Of a stretch of DNA of 61,629 nt, positions 25,182 to 34,820 are shown piece by piece. Numbering within the stretch: position 1 is the stretch's first letter; each line of letters starts with the position of its first letter. The translations under genes were made by a program, and so were the position numbers. The DNA is from an uncultured Mediterraneibacter sp. (GTDB lineage: Bacteria > Bacillota > Clostridia > Lachnospirales > Lachnospiraceae): NCBI GenBank assembly GCA_944384505.1, contig CALWTQ010000014.1:1-61629 (forward strand), in the 5' to 3' direction. Below the pieces are notes generated by a model that was not told the origin of the DNA, did no database searches, and saw only the letters and a list, made by a program, of their open reading frames with translations.

Positions 25182-26489
25182 TTACTGCAGCACATCCTCT
25201 ATTTTTTCGCCGGTTTTCTCACGCGGCTTGAACATGCTCTCTTCTCCCGGGCGGGTGTACTCCCCTGTCAGGCTGTCCCAGACCGTGTTTACCTCTTCCA
25301 CACAGTTGATGTAAATCTGAGACAGGAGGGACGGCTGTACGTCCAGTTCCGCCGCAAGAGCCTGGCACTGCTTCCAGTCCGCCTTTTCATAGCAGATCAC
25401 CAGATCAAGCAGCTTGCCCGCATTCCCTTCCCGGCGGACCAGCGCATTCTTGATCTCGGAATCGATGGGAATTTCCCCTATGATCTCTTCCATGGGGGCG
25501 TCCACCATATATTCCAGTGTGGAAAACATCCCCATCATATATGCCTCTGAAGGAGTGATAAATTTCATGCCTGTATCCTGAATCAGCTCTTCCGCGAACT
25601 TCGCGCGCAGGAAGGACAGTTTCAGGATCTCGTCTGAACCTTCGCTCTCCTCGCTGCGCAGACTCAGCATGTAGATCCACTGTCTCAGCTGGCTGATTCC
25701 CATGGTCATGATCGCCTGCTGGATGGAGGCGGTTCTCCTGCGGAGCGCGAAATACGCGGAGTTGACCAGTTTCAGGAGGGAATAGCTCAGGCCGGCGTCA
25801 CGGCTGATGATCTCCTCGATCTCAGAGATGTCAGGCTCGTCACGGGACACCGCGACCACGAGCTGGAAGAAGTTGCCCTGCAGGTAATCCACCTTCTCCG
25901 CCTTTACATACAGTGTCTCCGCCACATAATTGCCTTCCACATAGTCAGCTTTCATAGCGATGGCCTGTTCGTACTGTTCCTGTGTGTTCGCGTCTGTGAC
26001 AATGCACTTCTTGCCGAATCCGTGAGTCATGTTAATGACATTTTCCATTGAGACCATCTCTTTTGAAGTCATGTCTTTCTTCATTCTCAGCCGGATAAAC
26101 TCAGCATATTCCAACAGGCTGAAATATTTCGGCGAGAACTGGAAGTCATTGATGGCAAAGCGGTATCCCAGCTTGTGGAATTTCTCAATAATGGGCATTG
26201 CCAGAGGATGAATGATCAGGTTGTCCCCGATCTGGATTACAACCTTATCCTTCTGGAAGATCTGTGGCGTGTTCCGCAGAAGCAGGGACGGGGTAAAAGT
26301 CAGAAAGATCTGCTTATCGCGGAAGATCTTGTCACTGTTGTTCATCAGGAATCCAGCGATCGTGTCCGCGGCCGAGTTGTCATTCTCCCCATACAGGTTC
26401 TCGCCGCCCTGCTCAAACAGCAGCTCATATCCCAGGATGCTGTCTGACTGGGCGGATCTGATCGCGCGTTTAACTACGAACTGTTTCAT
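25182..26489 (-). CDS. EAL-HDOD signalling protein (YuxH-type)
   Basis: The 435-residue cytosolic protein has an EAL-like N-terminal domain (about 1-200) and an HDOD domain (about 205-400). The EAL part is degenerate: ELL replaces EAL, and the usual metal-binding positions read LTFTP, NDFQFS and RLRMKK, so no phosphodiesterase activity is expected. HDOD domains act as signalling scaffolds. YuxH-type proteins occur in many motility regions, but their roles are little known. The start at MKQFVVKR has AAGGAGG eight bases before it. The frame overlaps cheV by 20 bases, so the two are cotranslated. Confidence 0.85.
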   Translation of the reverse strand: MKQFVVKRAIRSAQSDSILGYELLFEQGGENLYGENDNSAADTIAGFLMNNSDKIFRDKQIFLTFTPSLLLRNTPQIFQKDKVVIQIGDNLIIHPLAMPIIEKFHKLGYRFAINDFQFSPKYFSLLEYAEFIRLRMKKDMTSKEMVSMENVINMTHGFGKKCIVTDANTQEQYEQAIAMKADYVEGNYVAETLYVKAEKVDYLQGNFFQLVVAVSRDEPDISEIEEIISRDAGLSYSLLKLVNSAYFALRRRTASIQQAIMTMGISQLRQWIYMLSLRSEESEGSDEILKLSFLRAKFAEELIQDTGMKFITPSEAYMMGMFSTLEYMVDAPMEEIIGEIPIDSEIKNALVRREGNAGKLLDLVICYEKADWKQCQALAAELDVQPSLLSQIYINCVEEVNTVWDSLTGEYTRPGEESMFKPREKTGEKIEDVLQ

Positions 26490-27405
26490 CTTTCTTCCTC
26501 CTTTCAATGAGCTCGTCCATGATAGAGACAAGATGCCCGATCTCAGGCTTGGACAGCTGCTCATCAGCGCCGAGCTCTTTTCCTTTTCTTGCCATCTCCT
26601 CATTGATGAGTGAGGAGAATATAATCAGCGGTATGCTTTTTAATTTCTCATCGGTTTTCACCAGCTTGGTGAGATGATGACCGTCCATCTGAGGCATCTC
26701 AATATCTGTGATGATCAGAGACACTTTCTCGTACAGGTCGGAATCATTGCGGATAGACTGGAGGTAATCCCAGGCTTCCTGGCCGTTATTAAACTTTTTG
26801 ATGTTGTAGTACCCCGCCTTATTCAGCGACTGCTCTACCATACGTGACAGGAGCAGGGAGTCCTCCGCGAAGATGATGGATTCGTTCTTTCTGTCTTCCT
26901 CTGATACAGCTTTCACCTCGTCTAACTGGATACTGGTCTCAGGCGCGATCTCAGCCACAATCTTTTCAAAGTCCAGAATTGTGACAAGATCCGTCCCGCA
27001 CTGGGCGATTCCGGTGGCAATGCCCTCTTCTTTCCCGCTGTTGAGCGTCTTGTCAGGCTTGCGGATGTCAGCCCAGGAGATTCTGCGTATTCCCACTACA
27101 GTGTGTACGCGGAACGCAATGTTCATCTTGTTGAAATTTGTAATGATAAAAAGATCTTTCTCCTGGGGAGTGGTCATCTTTCCTGTCAGATAGAACGGAA
27201 GATCCACCACGGTCAGCATGATATCTCTGGGCTTAAATATACCTTCCACTGCGGAATCCGAGTGGGGGATCGGCTTTACGTGAGCCGACATCATAATCTC
27301 TTTGACTTTCGCCACATTAATCCCATACAATTCCCCGTAGATTGTAAATTCCATGATCTCAATTTCATTTGTCCCTGATTCAAGCAATATCGATGTTTCC
27401 GCCAT
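26470..27405 (-). CDS. cheV: Chemotaxis coupling protein CheV
   Basis: The 311-residue protein fuses a CheW-like domain (about 10-165) to a receiver domain (about 180-305) with the phosphoacceptor aspartate in LIITDIEMPQMDG. CheV couples receptors to CheA and, when phosphorylated, helps adaptation. It belongs to the cheC-cheD-cheV run of the fla/che operon. Confidence 0.96.
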   Translation of the reverse strand: MAETSILLESGTNEIEIMEFTIYGELYGINVAKVKEIMMSAHVKPIPHSDSAVEGIFKPRDIMLTVVDLPFYLTGKMTTPQEKDLFIITNFNKMNIAFRVHTVVGIRRISWADIRKPDKTLNSGKEEGIATGIAQCGTDLVTILDFEKIVAEIAPETSIQLDEVKAVSEEDRKNESIIFAEDSLLLSRMVEQSLNKAGYYNIKKFNNGQEAWDYLQSIRNDSDLYEKVSLIITDIEMPQMDGHHLTKLVKTDEKLKSIPLIIFSSLINEEMARKGKELGADEQLSKPEIGHLVSIMDELIERRKKDETVRS

Positions 27406-27431
27406 TCTGATTTTCCTCCTTTTTCCCTGTC

Positions 27432-27911
27432 TTACAGTATGACCTCATTGCGGCCCATTGTCCGGATTTTCACTACTCCGGTACTGACGTCGATCAGCAT
27501 CGTCCTGGCATAATTCTTCCCGACGTCCTCTCCCTGGATACGGATCTTCTCCTGAGCCAGTGTTTCCCGGACGCTGGCGATATTCCGTTCACCGATATTC
27601 CCAATCGGCCCTGTCATCTGGAACATCTGGGCGCCTCCGGCGATCTTGCATACATATCTGCTCTTTATTCCCCCGTAAGCCGCCATCTTGCGGATCATCT
27701 CCCGGATGCCGGAATCGGCGAATTTAAACGGGGTAGCCGCTGCCTGCGCCCCTGCCTGGGGAAGCATGATGTGCAGAAGCCCGCCCAGTTTAATAATCGG
27801 GTCATACAGGGTAATTCCAATACAGGAACCAAGGGCATATGTGATCAGAGTACCTTCCTGTCTGAGCACTTTCATATCCCCGATTCCTATCTTAACCTCG
27901 TTATTTCTCAT
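27432..27911 (-). CDS. cheD: Chemoreceptor glutamine deamidase CheD
   Basis: The 159-residue protein has the CheD catalytic cysteine in LGSCIGITLYD, the histidine in GLLHIMLP, and a nearby threonine in LITYALGSC. CheD deamidates receptor glutamines and is bound by CheC, which it stimulates. It starts 11 bases inside cheC, so the pair is coupled. Confidence 0.96.
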   Translation of the reverse strand: MRNNEVKIGIGDMKVLRQEGTLITYALGSCIGITLYDPIIKLGGLLHIMLPQAGAQAAATPFKFADSGIREMIRKMAAYGGIKSRYVCKIAGGAQMFQMTGPIGNIGERNIASVRETLAQEKIRIQGEDVGKNYARTMLIDVSTGVVKIRTMGRNEVIL

Positions 27912-28530
27912 AGACCTTCCCCAGTTCTGTCATCAGTACATTCAGGGAGTCGATATCCGGCATCATAAGAATTGTACTGTCGAGTTTTCTGTCGTCAACA
28001 ACCAGGCTGCCGTCCATCATAAGAAGCTTGTCCGTCACGTAGCCGAATTCTGCCATCGGTACGGTTAAAATACCGCCGAGCATGTTGATCGATGTGGAAG
28101 GTACGCTGAGTTTTATCGTTATTCCTGAAAGAGAGGAAATTGCGTTGGCATAGGAGGAAATAATGATATTTCCAACCTCTGAGAGGACGGACATCTCCAT
28201 ATCCGTCATGTCGCTGTAGTTTTCCACGGTCTGGTTGAGCATCTTTTTGAGCACTTCATTGATGAAGTCAAGCCGCAGAAGGAACAGCATAATTCCCTGA
28301 ATCTGCCCGGACATGCAGGTGAGGACCGCAGCGATCGCCTCCTCCGGGTCTCCGACTTTCTCGATTGTCTCTGTGTAGCCGAGAATACTGATCTCCGGTA
28401 TCGTCATACGGACCTTGGTTCCGATCATGCTGGCCAGCGAAGTGGCGGCATATCCGGTTCCCATGCTCGCGATTTCCCGGAGAATATCCAGTTCTCTTTC
28501 TCCCATCTCATCATATCTGTTTATCTTCAT
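27901..28530 (-). CDS. cheC: CheY-P phosphatase CheC
   Basis: The 209-residue protein has two CheC phosphatase motifs. The second, around EVGNIIISS with P further on (VPSTSIN), keeps the Glu and Asn. In the first the usual Asn is replaced by Ser (DILREIASMGTGYAATSLA), though the following proline is present. CheC removes phosphate from CheY and interacts with CheD. It starts six bases after the flgG-like gene. Confidence 0.92.
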   Translation of the reverse strand: MKINRYDEMGERELDILREIASMGTGYAATSLASMIGTKVRMTIPEISILGYTETIEKVGDPEEAIAAVLTCMSGQIQGIMLFLLRLDFINEVLKKMLNQTVENYSDMTDMEMSVLSEVGNIIISSYANAISSLSGITIKLSVPSTSINMLGGILTVPMAEFGYVTDKLLMMDGSLVVDDRKLDSTILMMPDIDSLNVLMTELGKVYEK

Positions 28531-28536
28531 AGTTCA

Positions 28537-29238
28537 TTATCCCCGCAATCCGTTTATTGTCTGTTCTACTTCATCCGCTGTCTGTACCATGCGGAGCATG
28601 TAGGAGTATGCGCGCTGTGAAACGATGACCTTTGACATCTGATCCGCGAGATCCACGTTGGAGTTTTCCAGGGATCCCTGGACCAGCCTGGCGTTTCCGG
28701 CCTGCATTACCGCACCGTTCTTAGCGGACGGGATAAAGTAGTTATCCCCCACGCTGATCATGCCGTTTGTATGGGCAAAGTCAAACATTCCCGGTGTCGC
28801 GGTCAGCTGCCCGTTCACATAGCGGATCGGATTTTGCTGAGCGTCCAGGACGAGATTCCCCCTGGAGTCGGCCAGATACATGCCGTCCGCCCGCTCCGAG
28901 AGGGCAAAGCTCCCTGTCCTCGTGTATGTGATGCCCCCGTCCGCGGGATCCTGAATCATGAAAAATCCATTGCCTTCAATGGCATAGTCGAAGGTGTTCC
29001 CCGTGTTCATCAGCGCCGCTCCGGTAAAGTCCGTATCCGTCTGGCGGATCACCGACCCGGTTCCCGCCTGGGGATTCTCTTCGATCCCGCGCATGCCATA
29101 GTACATCAGGTCCTGAAAGGACGCATCCTTTGACTTATAACCGTAGGTGTTAATGTTTGCAATATTGTTGGAAAGAATATCCATGTGCGCCTGCTGGGTC
29201 ATCGTGCCGCGGACTGCTGTGTAAAATGATGTATCCAT
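28537..29238 (-). CDS. flgG: Flagellar rod protein, FlgG type
   Basis: The 233-residue protein has the rod/hook N-terminus (QQAHMDILSNNIANINTYGYKSKDASFQD), the middle motif YAIEGNGFFMI and the C-terminus NSNVDLADQMSKVIVSQRAYSYMLRMVQTADE. These are hallmarks of distal-rod FlgG/FlhP. It makes the distal rod through the peptidoglycan. The assignment between FlgF and FlgG of the two neighbouring paralogues is by similarity only. Confidence 0.85.
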   Translation of the reverse strand: MDTSFYTAVRGTMTQQAHMDILSNNIANINTYGYKSKDASFQDLMYYGMRGIEENPQAGTGSVIRQTDTDFTGAALMNTGNTFDYAIEGNGFFMIQDPADGGITYTRTGSFALSERADGMYLADSRGNLVLDAQQNPIRYVNGQLTATPGMFDFAHTNGMISVGDNYFIPSAKNGAVMQAGNARLVQGSLENSNVDLADQMSKVIVSQRAYSYMLRMVQTADEVEQTINGLRG

Positions 29239-29258
29239 CCCTGTCTCTCCTCCTTATA

Positions 29259-30011
29259 TTACTGTGCCGGACCAAGGTTCGTCGTCATCTGACTGATCAG
29301 CTGGTCGTAGATTTTCATAATCTGGGCAGAACTCTGGAGCGCTCTCTGGCTCGACATCATACGGGTCATCTGCTCTACCGGGTCTGCGTTGGAATTCTCA
29401 AGAGTCTTCCAGTAAATCTGCGCGTCCGCCTGGGCGGCGTTCTCACCGGTCGTGAAGATGTTCCCCTCGCCTTTCACCAGCTGGCCGTAATCCTGGAAGT
29501 CGACCACCATCAGCTGTCCGAGGTAGGCACCTGTCTGGTCATTGTAAATGCGGCCTTCGCTGTCCGCGCTCACGCGGTCCGTCCCGAGATAGATCGGGCC
29601 TCCCGCTCCCAGCACCCGCCCGATCCCCGGGAGGCACAGATACCCCTGGTCGTCCAGGGAGAAACTTCCGTCTCTTGTATATACGGTTCCGTCATCTGTC
29701 TGCACCGGGAAAAATCCCTCGCCGCCGATGGCGAAATCAAGGGTGCTGTTTGTCGTGGAGAAGACTCCCTGTGAATAGTCCGTCACTGTCTCTGCTCCGG
29801 CAGTGAGCATAGATTTCTCACCGATCACGGAAGTACCTGCCTTGACTTTGTTTCCGGTTCTGAGAAGCAGTTCGTTCTGAAAATCAGATATAATAAACCT
29901 GTCTTCTTTATATCCCGGAGTTGTGGCGTTCGCGATATTGTTACTGATCACATTCAGGTTCCTGCTCTGTGTGAGCATCCCTGACGTCAGCCTGTAAAAA
30001 CCCTGAAACAT
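29259..30011 (-). CDS. flgF: Flagellar rod protein, FlgF/FlhO type
   Basis: The 250-residue paralogue has the N-terminal NVISNNIANATTPGYKEDRFIISDF and the FAIGGEGFFPVQ motif and ends with NSNADPVEQMTRMMSSQRALQSSAQIMKIYDQ. It is probably the FlgF/FlhO-like proximal partner of the next gene. It starts seven bases after fliA. Order (sigma factor, then two rod genes) resembles clostridial operons. Confidence 0.82.
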   Translation of the reverse strand: MFQGFYRLTSGMLTQSRNLNVISNNIANATTPGYKEDRFIISDFQNELLLRTGNKVKAGTSVIGEKSMLTAGAETVTDYSQGVFSTTNSTLDFAIGGEGFFPVQTDDGTVYTRDGSFSLDDQGYLCLPGIGRVLGAGGPIYLGTDRVSADSEGRIYNDQTGAYLGQLMVVDFQDYGQLVKGEGNIFTTGENAAQADAQIYWKTLENSNADPVEQMTRMMSSQRALQSSAQIMKIYDQLISQMTTNLGPAQ

Positions 30012-30017
30012 ACTGTG

Positions 30018-30818
30018 TCATCCTTTCTTCTTTCCATTCATCTGCAGTTCCTGTTCTATATAATCCCGGAGTTTCCGGATCGCGCCGGAGTGCAGCTGGG
30101 AGATCCTCGGCTCACTCACATTCATCACCTGAGCAATCTCCCTCATATTTAATTCTTCGACATAATAAAGGGAAATAATAATCCTTTCTTTCTCTTTGAG
30201 CATTCCAATTCCTTTTTCAAGGATATCAGACAGCTCTTTTTTGAGATATGTCTCCTCCGGCTGCTGATTCTCATCCGCCGCCGGCAGCTGCGCCGCCCTC
30301 TGCTTCTCCTGCGCCTCCAGCATGATCATGTCGAGGGAGACAATGGAGAGAAGACTCTTCTTCCCGATGGTCTCCTGATATTTGGAATACGACATGTTCA
30401 GATACTCGGCAACGTCTTTCGAATCCGGCGTTTTCCCGTTTTTAATTGTGAGCTCAGATATGGCGTTGTCTATCAGTTTCATGTTTTTCCGCACATTCCG
30501 GGAACCCCATTCCTGTTTCCTGGCAATGTCTATAATCATTCCGCGGATCCTGCGGGAGAGATAAGTTTCAAACTTCGCGTTCTTTGTACTGTCATACTTG
30601 TCCAGAAGATTCATCAGTGTGATTACTCCCTCCTGAACGATATCTTCCACCTGTGTAAAACTCAGATATACATCTCTCATCTGGACAGCAATCATTTTGA
30701 CAACATACATATATCTGGAAACCAGTTCCTGCTTAACCTCCAAGCTGTGTGTCCTCGCATACTCATCCAGCAGCTCTTCATTTGTCATATCTTTATACTT
30801 GCTGTCGTTATGATTCAT
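30018..30818 (-). CDS. fliA: RNA polymerase sigma-28 factor (SigD/FliA)
   Basis: This 266-residue sigma factor has region 2 (VEDIVQEGVITLMNLLDKYD and KFETYLSRRIRGMIIDIARKQEW), region 3 (ISELTIKNGKTPDSKDVAEYLNMS) and region 4 with a helix-turn-helix (LNMREIAQVMNVSEPRISQLHSGAIRKL). The GMIIDIAR/W pattern is FliA/WhiG specific. It should read the TTAT-15-GYCGAWAT promoters found at hag, cheA and elsewhere, and is held by FlgM. It sits between flhA and the rod genes, far earlier in the operon than sigD in Bacillus. Confidence 0.95.
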   Translation of the reverse strand: MNHNDSKYKDMTNEELLDEYARTHSLEVKQELVSRYMYVVKMIAVQMRDVYLSFTQVEDIVQEGVITLMNLLDKYDSTKNAKFETYLSRRIRGMIIDIARKQEWGSRNVRKNMKLIDNAISELTIKNGKTPDSKDVAEYLNMSYSKYQETIGKKSLLSIVSLDMIMLEAQEKQRAAQLPAADENQQPEETYLKKELSDILEKGIGMLKEKERIIISLYYVEELNMREIAQVMNVSEPRISQLHSGAIRKLRDYIEQELQMNGKKKG

Positions 30819-30850
30819 CTTATGTCCTCTCTTCCTGATGCATACTCATT

Positions 30851-32920
30851 CTACGGCGTAACACTGCCGATAACCTGAATCTGGATATTATTGGTCACTT
30901 CCTGGAAGGACAAAACATTCAGGTCAGGGTAGATCGGCTCCAGGAGCTGATAAACATAAAAGCGCAGAACCTGGCTGGTAAGCAGTACCGGCTCCCTGGA
31001 AAGCTCGGAGAATTTTTTCATCTCGTTTCCAAGCTGCGTGATCATATTCTGCACGACGTCCGGCTTCAGGGAGATCTGTACTCCTGACTCTCCGCGAACC
31101 AGGTTTTCCACCATCATACGCTCCAGGTCTGCATCCAGGGTAATGACGCTCATCTGCCCTTCCCTGCAGAATTTTCTCGTAATCGTACGTGACAGCGCGC
31201 TTCTGACATTCTCGATCACCGCGTGGATATCTCCCGAGGATGGGGCGCTGTCCGCCGCTGCTTCCACAATGCTTTCCAGGTCTTTGATCGGAATATTCTC
31301 TTTCAGCAGGCTGACAAGGATCTTCTGAAGGACGCTGTATGACAGGACGCCCGGCACACTCTCCTGTACGAGTTCGGGAGCTGTTTTCTTCAGGCTTTCG
31401 ATAAGCTGGACAGTCTCCTGCCTGCTGAGCAGTTCGTATGCATGCTTCCGGATCGTCTCCGACAGATGTGTGACCATAACGGAGAGCGGGTCGATCACGG
31501 TATATCCATAGATCTCAGCCATCTCCCTGTTCTCCGGAAGGATCCACTTGCTCGGGATTCCGTAGGCCGGCTCGATCGTCTCGATGCCGTCGATCTCACC
31601 CGAGGGCTCCGCAGGCTCCAGGGCAAGGTAATAGTCCACAAGGATCTCGCCTCTCGCCACTTCTTCCCCCTTGATCTTGATCCTGTACTGGTTCGTGTTC
31701 AGAGCCGAGCTGTCTCTCAGCCGGATCGACGGGATCACAAGGCCCATCTCCTGAGCGTACTGCCGCCGGAAGATAACGATCCGGTTCATCATCTTGCCGC
31801 CGCTCCCCTCATCCACCAGAGGGATCAGGCTGTACCCAAACTCCATCTCAATGGGCTCCACCCCGATCAGGGAGTAGACATGGTTGATATCCCTGTAATA
31901 TTCGTCCGCGGAAGCCTCCTGCTGTTCGGCGGCCGCCTGCTGTGCTTTTGCCTGGATGGCCTGTTCTTCTCCGGCCGCCTCTTTGATCTTCTGTGAGAGA
32001 CGGTATCCGGCCGCCACAAGCACAGCTCCGAGTACGAGAAGCTGCAGCCGCGGCATCCCCGGTATCAGCACAAGGATGAGAAGGACAGCGCCGGATATCA
32101 TGATCGCCCTGGGCTGCGCCAGGAACTGTTTGGACACGTCCTCGTTCAGGCTTCCCTCAGAAACGGATCTGGTTACGATCATACCTGTAGCGGTGGAGAT
32201 CAGCAGAGCCGGTATCTGTGAGACAAGGCCGTCACCGATTGTAGCGATTGAGTAAACCGTAAGGACTTCTGTGAATCCCATTCCGCCCTGAATCATTCCG
32301 ATGGCGGATCCGCCCACCAGGTTGATCACTGTGATCAGCAGGGACATGATGGCGTCCCCTTTTACAATCTTGGTGGCACCGTCCATGGCTCCGTAGAAGT
32401 CAGCCTCTCTCTGGATATCAGAACGGCGTTTCCTCGCCTGCTCTTCCGTGATCAGGCCGGAACTTAAATCCGCGTCCACGGCCATCTGCTTTCCGGGCAT
32501 CGCGTCCAGGGTGAATCTGGCCGCAACCTCCGCGACTCGCTCCGCTCCTTTGGTGATTACCAGGAACTGAACCAGAAGGATGATGATGAACACGATAAAT
32601 CCGACCACAGCATTTCCCTGGAGCACGAAGTCTCCAAACGCCTGAATCACCTGTCCGGCATGGCCCTGGTTCGTGAGAATATTTCTCGTGGAAGAAACAT
32701 TAATTCCCAGACGGAACAGGGTCGTCACCAGAAGCAGGGACGGAAAAATGGAAAATTCCAGCGGGGACTTGATATTCATGCTGATGAGCAGAATAATCAG
32801 GGATATGGAAATATTTATAATGATCATTACGTCCAGAAGAAACGGACTTAATGGTATAATCAGCAGTAAAACAATCATAATCACAAAAAGTGATACTGCA
32901 TTGTTCAATAGTCTTTTCAT
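30851..32920 (-). CDS. flhA: Flagellar export gate protein FlhA
   Basis: The 689-residue protein has eight predicted membrane helices in the first 320 residues, with the FHIPEP motif region (GKQMAVDADLSSGLI, about 150-165) and a cytosolic ring domain from about 350. FlhA forms the nonameric ring of the export gate and docks chaperone-substrate complexes. It begins three bases after the flhB stop, indicating tight coupling. Confidence 0.97.
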   Translation of the reverse strand: MKRLLNNAVSLFVIMIVLLLIIPLSPFLLDVMIIINISISLIILLISMNIKSPLEFSIFPSLLLVTTLFRLGINVSSTRNILTNQGHAGQVIQAFGDFVLQGNAVVGFIVFIIILLVQFLVITKGAERVAEVAARFTLDAMPGKQMAVDADLSSGLITEEQARKRRSDIQREADFYGAMDGATKIVKGDAIMSLLITVINLVGGSAIGMIQGGMGFTEVLTVYSIATIGDGLVSQIPALLISTATGMIVTRSVSEGSLNEDVSKQFLAQPRAIMISGAVLLILVLIPGMPRLQLLVLGAVLVAAGYRLSQKIKEAAGEEQAIQAKAQQAAAEQQEASADEYYRDINHVYSLIGVEPIEMEFGYSLIPLVDEGSGGKMMNRIVIFRRQYAQEMGLVIPSIRLRDSSALNTNQYRIKIKGEEVARGEILVDYYLALEPAEPSGEIDGIETIEPAYGIPSKWILPENREMAEIYGYTVIDPLSVMVTHLSETIRKHAYELLSRQETVQLIESLKKTAPELVQESVPGVLSYSVLQKILVSLLKENIPIKDLESIVEAAADSAPSSGDIHAVIENVRSALSRTITRKFCREGQMSVITLDADLERMMVENLVRGESGVQISLKPDVVQNMITQLGNEMKKFSELSREPVLLTSQVLRFYVYQLLEPIYPDLNVLSFQEVTNNIQIQVIGSVTP

Positions 32921-32923
32921 AGT

Positions 32924-33985
32924 TTACTCCAATTTGTTTTTCAGACGGTATACATATACAAGAACCTCAGCCACAGCGCCGTAGAATTCTCTCGGGATCT
33001 CCCTGTCGATTTCGGCCGACGCGTAGAGCGCCCGCGCGAGAGGCTTATCCTCGATGACCGCCACATCGTTCTCTTCCGCCACATGAACGATTCTCAGGGC
33101 CAGCTCGTCCTGCCCTTTCGCCACTACCACAGGAGCCCCGTTTACATTCATGTCGTACTTAAGAGCCACAGCGTAGTGGGTAGGGTTCCTTATTACAACG
33201 TCCGCGCCCGGAACCGCCTGCATCATCCGGGACTGGGCTCTCTGTCTCTGCATGTTCCGGATCTTGCCTTTGATCTCCGGATTTCCCTCTGTCTGTTTGA
33301 TCTCCTCTTTGATCTCCTGCTTGGACATCTTGATCTGTCTTTCGTACTCCCACCACTGGTACAGGTAGTCAAAGGCAGCGACTACGGCAAAGACCAGGAC
33401 GACCTTCAGGACGATATCCATCGCCAGATTCAGCATAAACACGGATGACACGGCGATATTCATATCCATGGTCCTCACAACCGCCGTAAAGTCATCCCGC
33501 AGCGCCATGTAAAGGATGACGGCAAGGATGATGATCTTGATCAGGTTCTTGATCAGCTCCACCACGTTCCGGATGGAAAACATCTTCTTGATGCCCTGGA
33601 TGGGGCTGATGTTCTGCAGCTTCGGCATGAACTTCTTCCCGGTGAAGAGAAATCTTGTCTGCGCGCCGGTAGCCACAATGGCGAGCAGCATACAGATCAC
33701 CAGGATCGGCAGCGCGGAACTGACAAAAGCGTCCAGGAATTCTCTGACCAGCAGGTTAAGGCTCACGTCCGAAGTGTGGGCCAGGCCGCCGCTCATCGTG
33801 ATCAGCTCTTTCATGAAACTGCTGACATTTTCATAGATGCCGGGGAAAAGCAGCTTGATCGAATAAAACGATCCCAGCACGCAGACCACTGTCACCACGT
33901 CAGAGCTGAAGAATATATTTCCTTCTTTTCTCTCGTCCTTCCGCTTTTTGGGAGTGGCTTTTTCTGTTTTTGAATCGTCTGCCAA
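32924..33985 (-). CDS. flhB: Flagellar export gate switch protein FlhB
   Basis: The 353-residue protein has four membrane helices (about 30-200), then the cytosolic autocleavage domain with the NPTH site in VVIRNPTHYAVALKY (about 268-282). Cleavage there underlies the change from hook to filament substrates. It precedes flhA. A second gene at 52649 encodes only the portion after this cleavage site. Confidence 0.97.
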   Translation of the reverse strand: MADDSKTEKATPKKRKDERKEGNIFFSSDVVTVVCVLGSFYSIKLLFPGIYENVSSFMKELITMSGGLAHTSDVSLNLLVREFLDAFVSSALPILVICMLLAIVATGAQTRFLFTGKKFMPKLQNISPIQGIKKMFSIRNVVELIKNLIKIIILAVILYMALRDDFTAVVRTMDMNIAVSSVFMLNLAMDIVLKVVLVFAVVAAFDYLYQWWEYERQIKMSKQEIKEEIKQTEGNPEIKGKIRNMQRQRAQSRMMQAVPGADVVIRNPTHYAVALKYDMNVNGAPVVVAKGQDELALRIVHVAEENDVAVIEDKPLARALYASAEIDREIPREFYGAVAEVLVYVYRLKNKLE

Positions 33986-34027
33986 AGTACCTCAACTCCT
34001 TCTCCGGACCTATATTGAATATACATC

Positions 34028-34810
34028 CTATCCGGCAATCAGACTGAGCATGCCCTGCATCTCGTGAAGCATCTGGGTAATCAGGCCTCCTATGTACTCC
34101 CCGACCGGGGAGATCAGAAGAAGCAGGGTCAGAATTCCGACGATCACCTTCAGTTCGATATTCAGAACAAAAAGGTTGATCTGAGGAATAATTTTAGTCA
34201 AAAGCCCCATTGCGATCTCTGTCAGGAATTCGATCGCGATGAGGGGAAACGCCAGTTTCATCGCGAGCACAACGCACTCGGTAAAAAGTGTGACAGCCGC
34301 GTCCGCCTGAAGCTGCCCGATGACGGCTCCCCCGTAGGGGACGATATCAGCGGAAGTCAGGAGAATCCGTATCATGGCCAAATGCCCGTTTACCGCAAAG
34401 AACAGAAGCATAAAGTAAATCTGGAGGATCTGCCCGGTCAGAGCGATCTGCACCCCGTTCTGAGGGTCATATACGGTGGACATGGACAGTCCCATCTGGA
34501 AGTCAATCACAGATCCCGCCCCTGTCACGACAAAATCAAAAAGCTGTACGATAAATCCGAGCAAATATCCGATCCCGAATTCCGTCAGCAGCATCAATCC
34601 GAATTGAACTGAATTCGCCGGCTCCGTTATCTGCGCGCCGGCCGCGTTCTCAGCCTGGAAAATAACGATGGCAAGAACGAGCGTAAGACCCGTGCGGAAC
34701 TGCGCGGGAATATTTCCCCGGCCAAGAACCGGGTTCAGGAATACAAAGCCGGCCATGCGCATAAGGATCAGGCAGAAATAGATAAATTCCGGTGTCCCCG
34801 CAATAAGCAT
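34028..34810 (-). CDS. fliR: Flagellar export gate protein FliR
   Basis: The 260-residue membrane protein has six hydrophobic segments and the FliR pattern (FLNPVLGRGNIPAQFRTGLTL, and FEFGLGYLLGFIVQ-like segment near 75-90). With FliP and FliQ it forms the core export channel. It starts 10 bases after fliQ. Confidence 0.95.
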   Translation of the reverse strand: MLIAGTPEFIYFCLILMRMAGFVFLNPVLGRGNIPAQFRTGLTLVLAIVIFQAENAAGAQITEPANSVQFGLMLLTEFGIGYLLGFIVQLFDFVVTGAGSVIDFQMGLSMSTVYDPQNGVQIALTGQILQIYFMLLFFAVNGHLAMIRILLTSADIVPYGGAVIGQLQADAAVTLFTECVVLAMKLAFPLIAIEFLTEIAMGLLTKIIPQINLFVLNIELKVIVGILTLLLLISPVGEYIGGLITQMLHEMQGMLSLIAG

Positions 34811-34820
34811 CGTACTCCTC

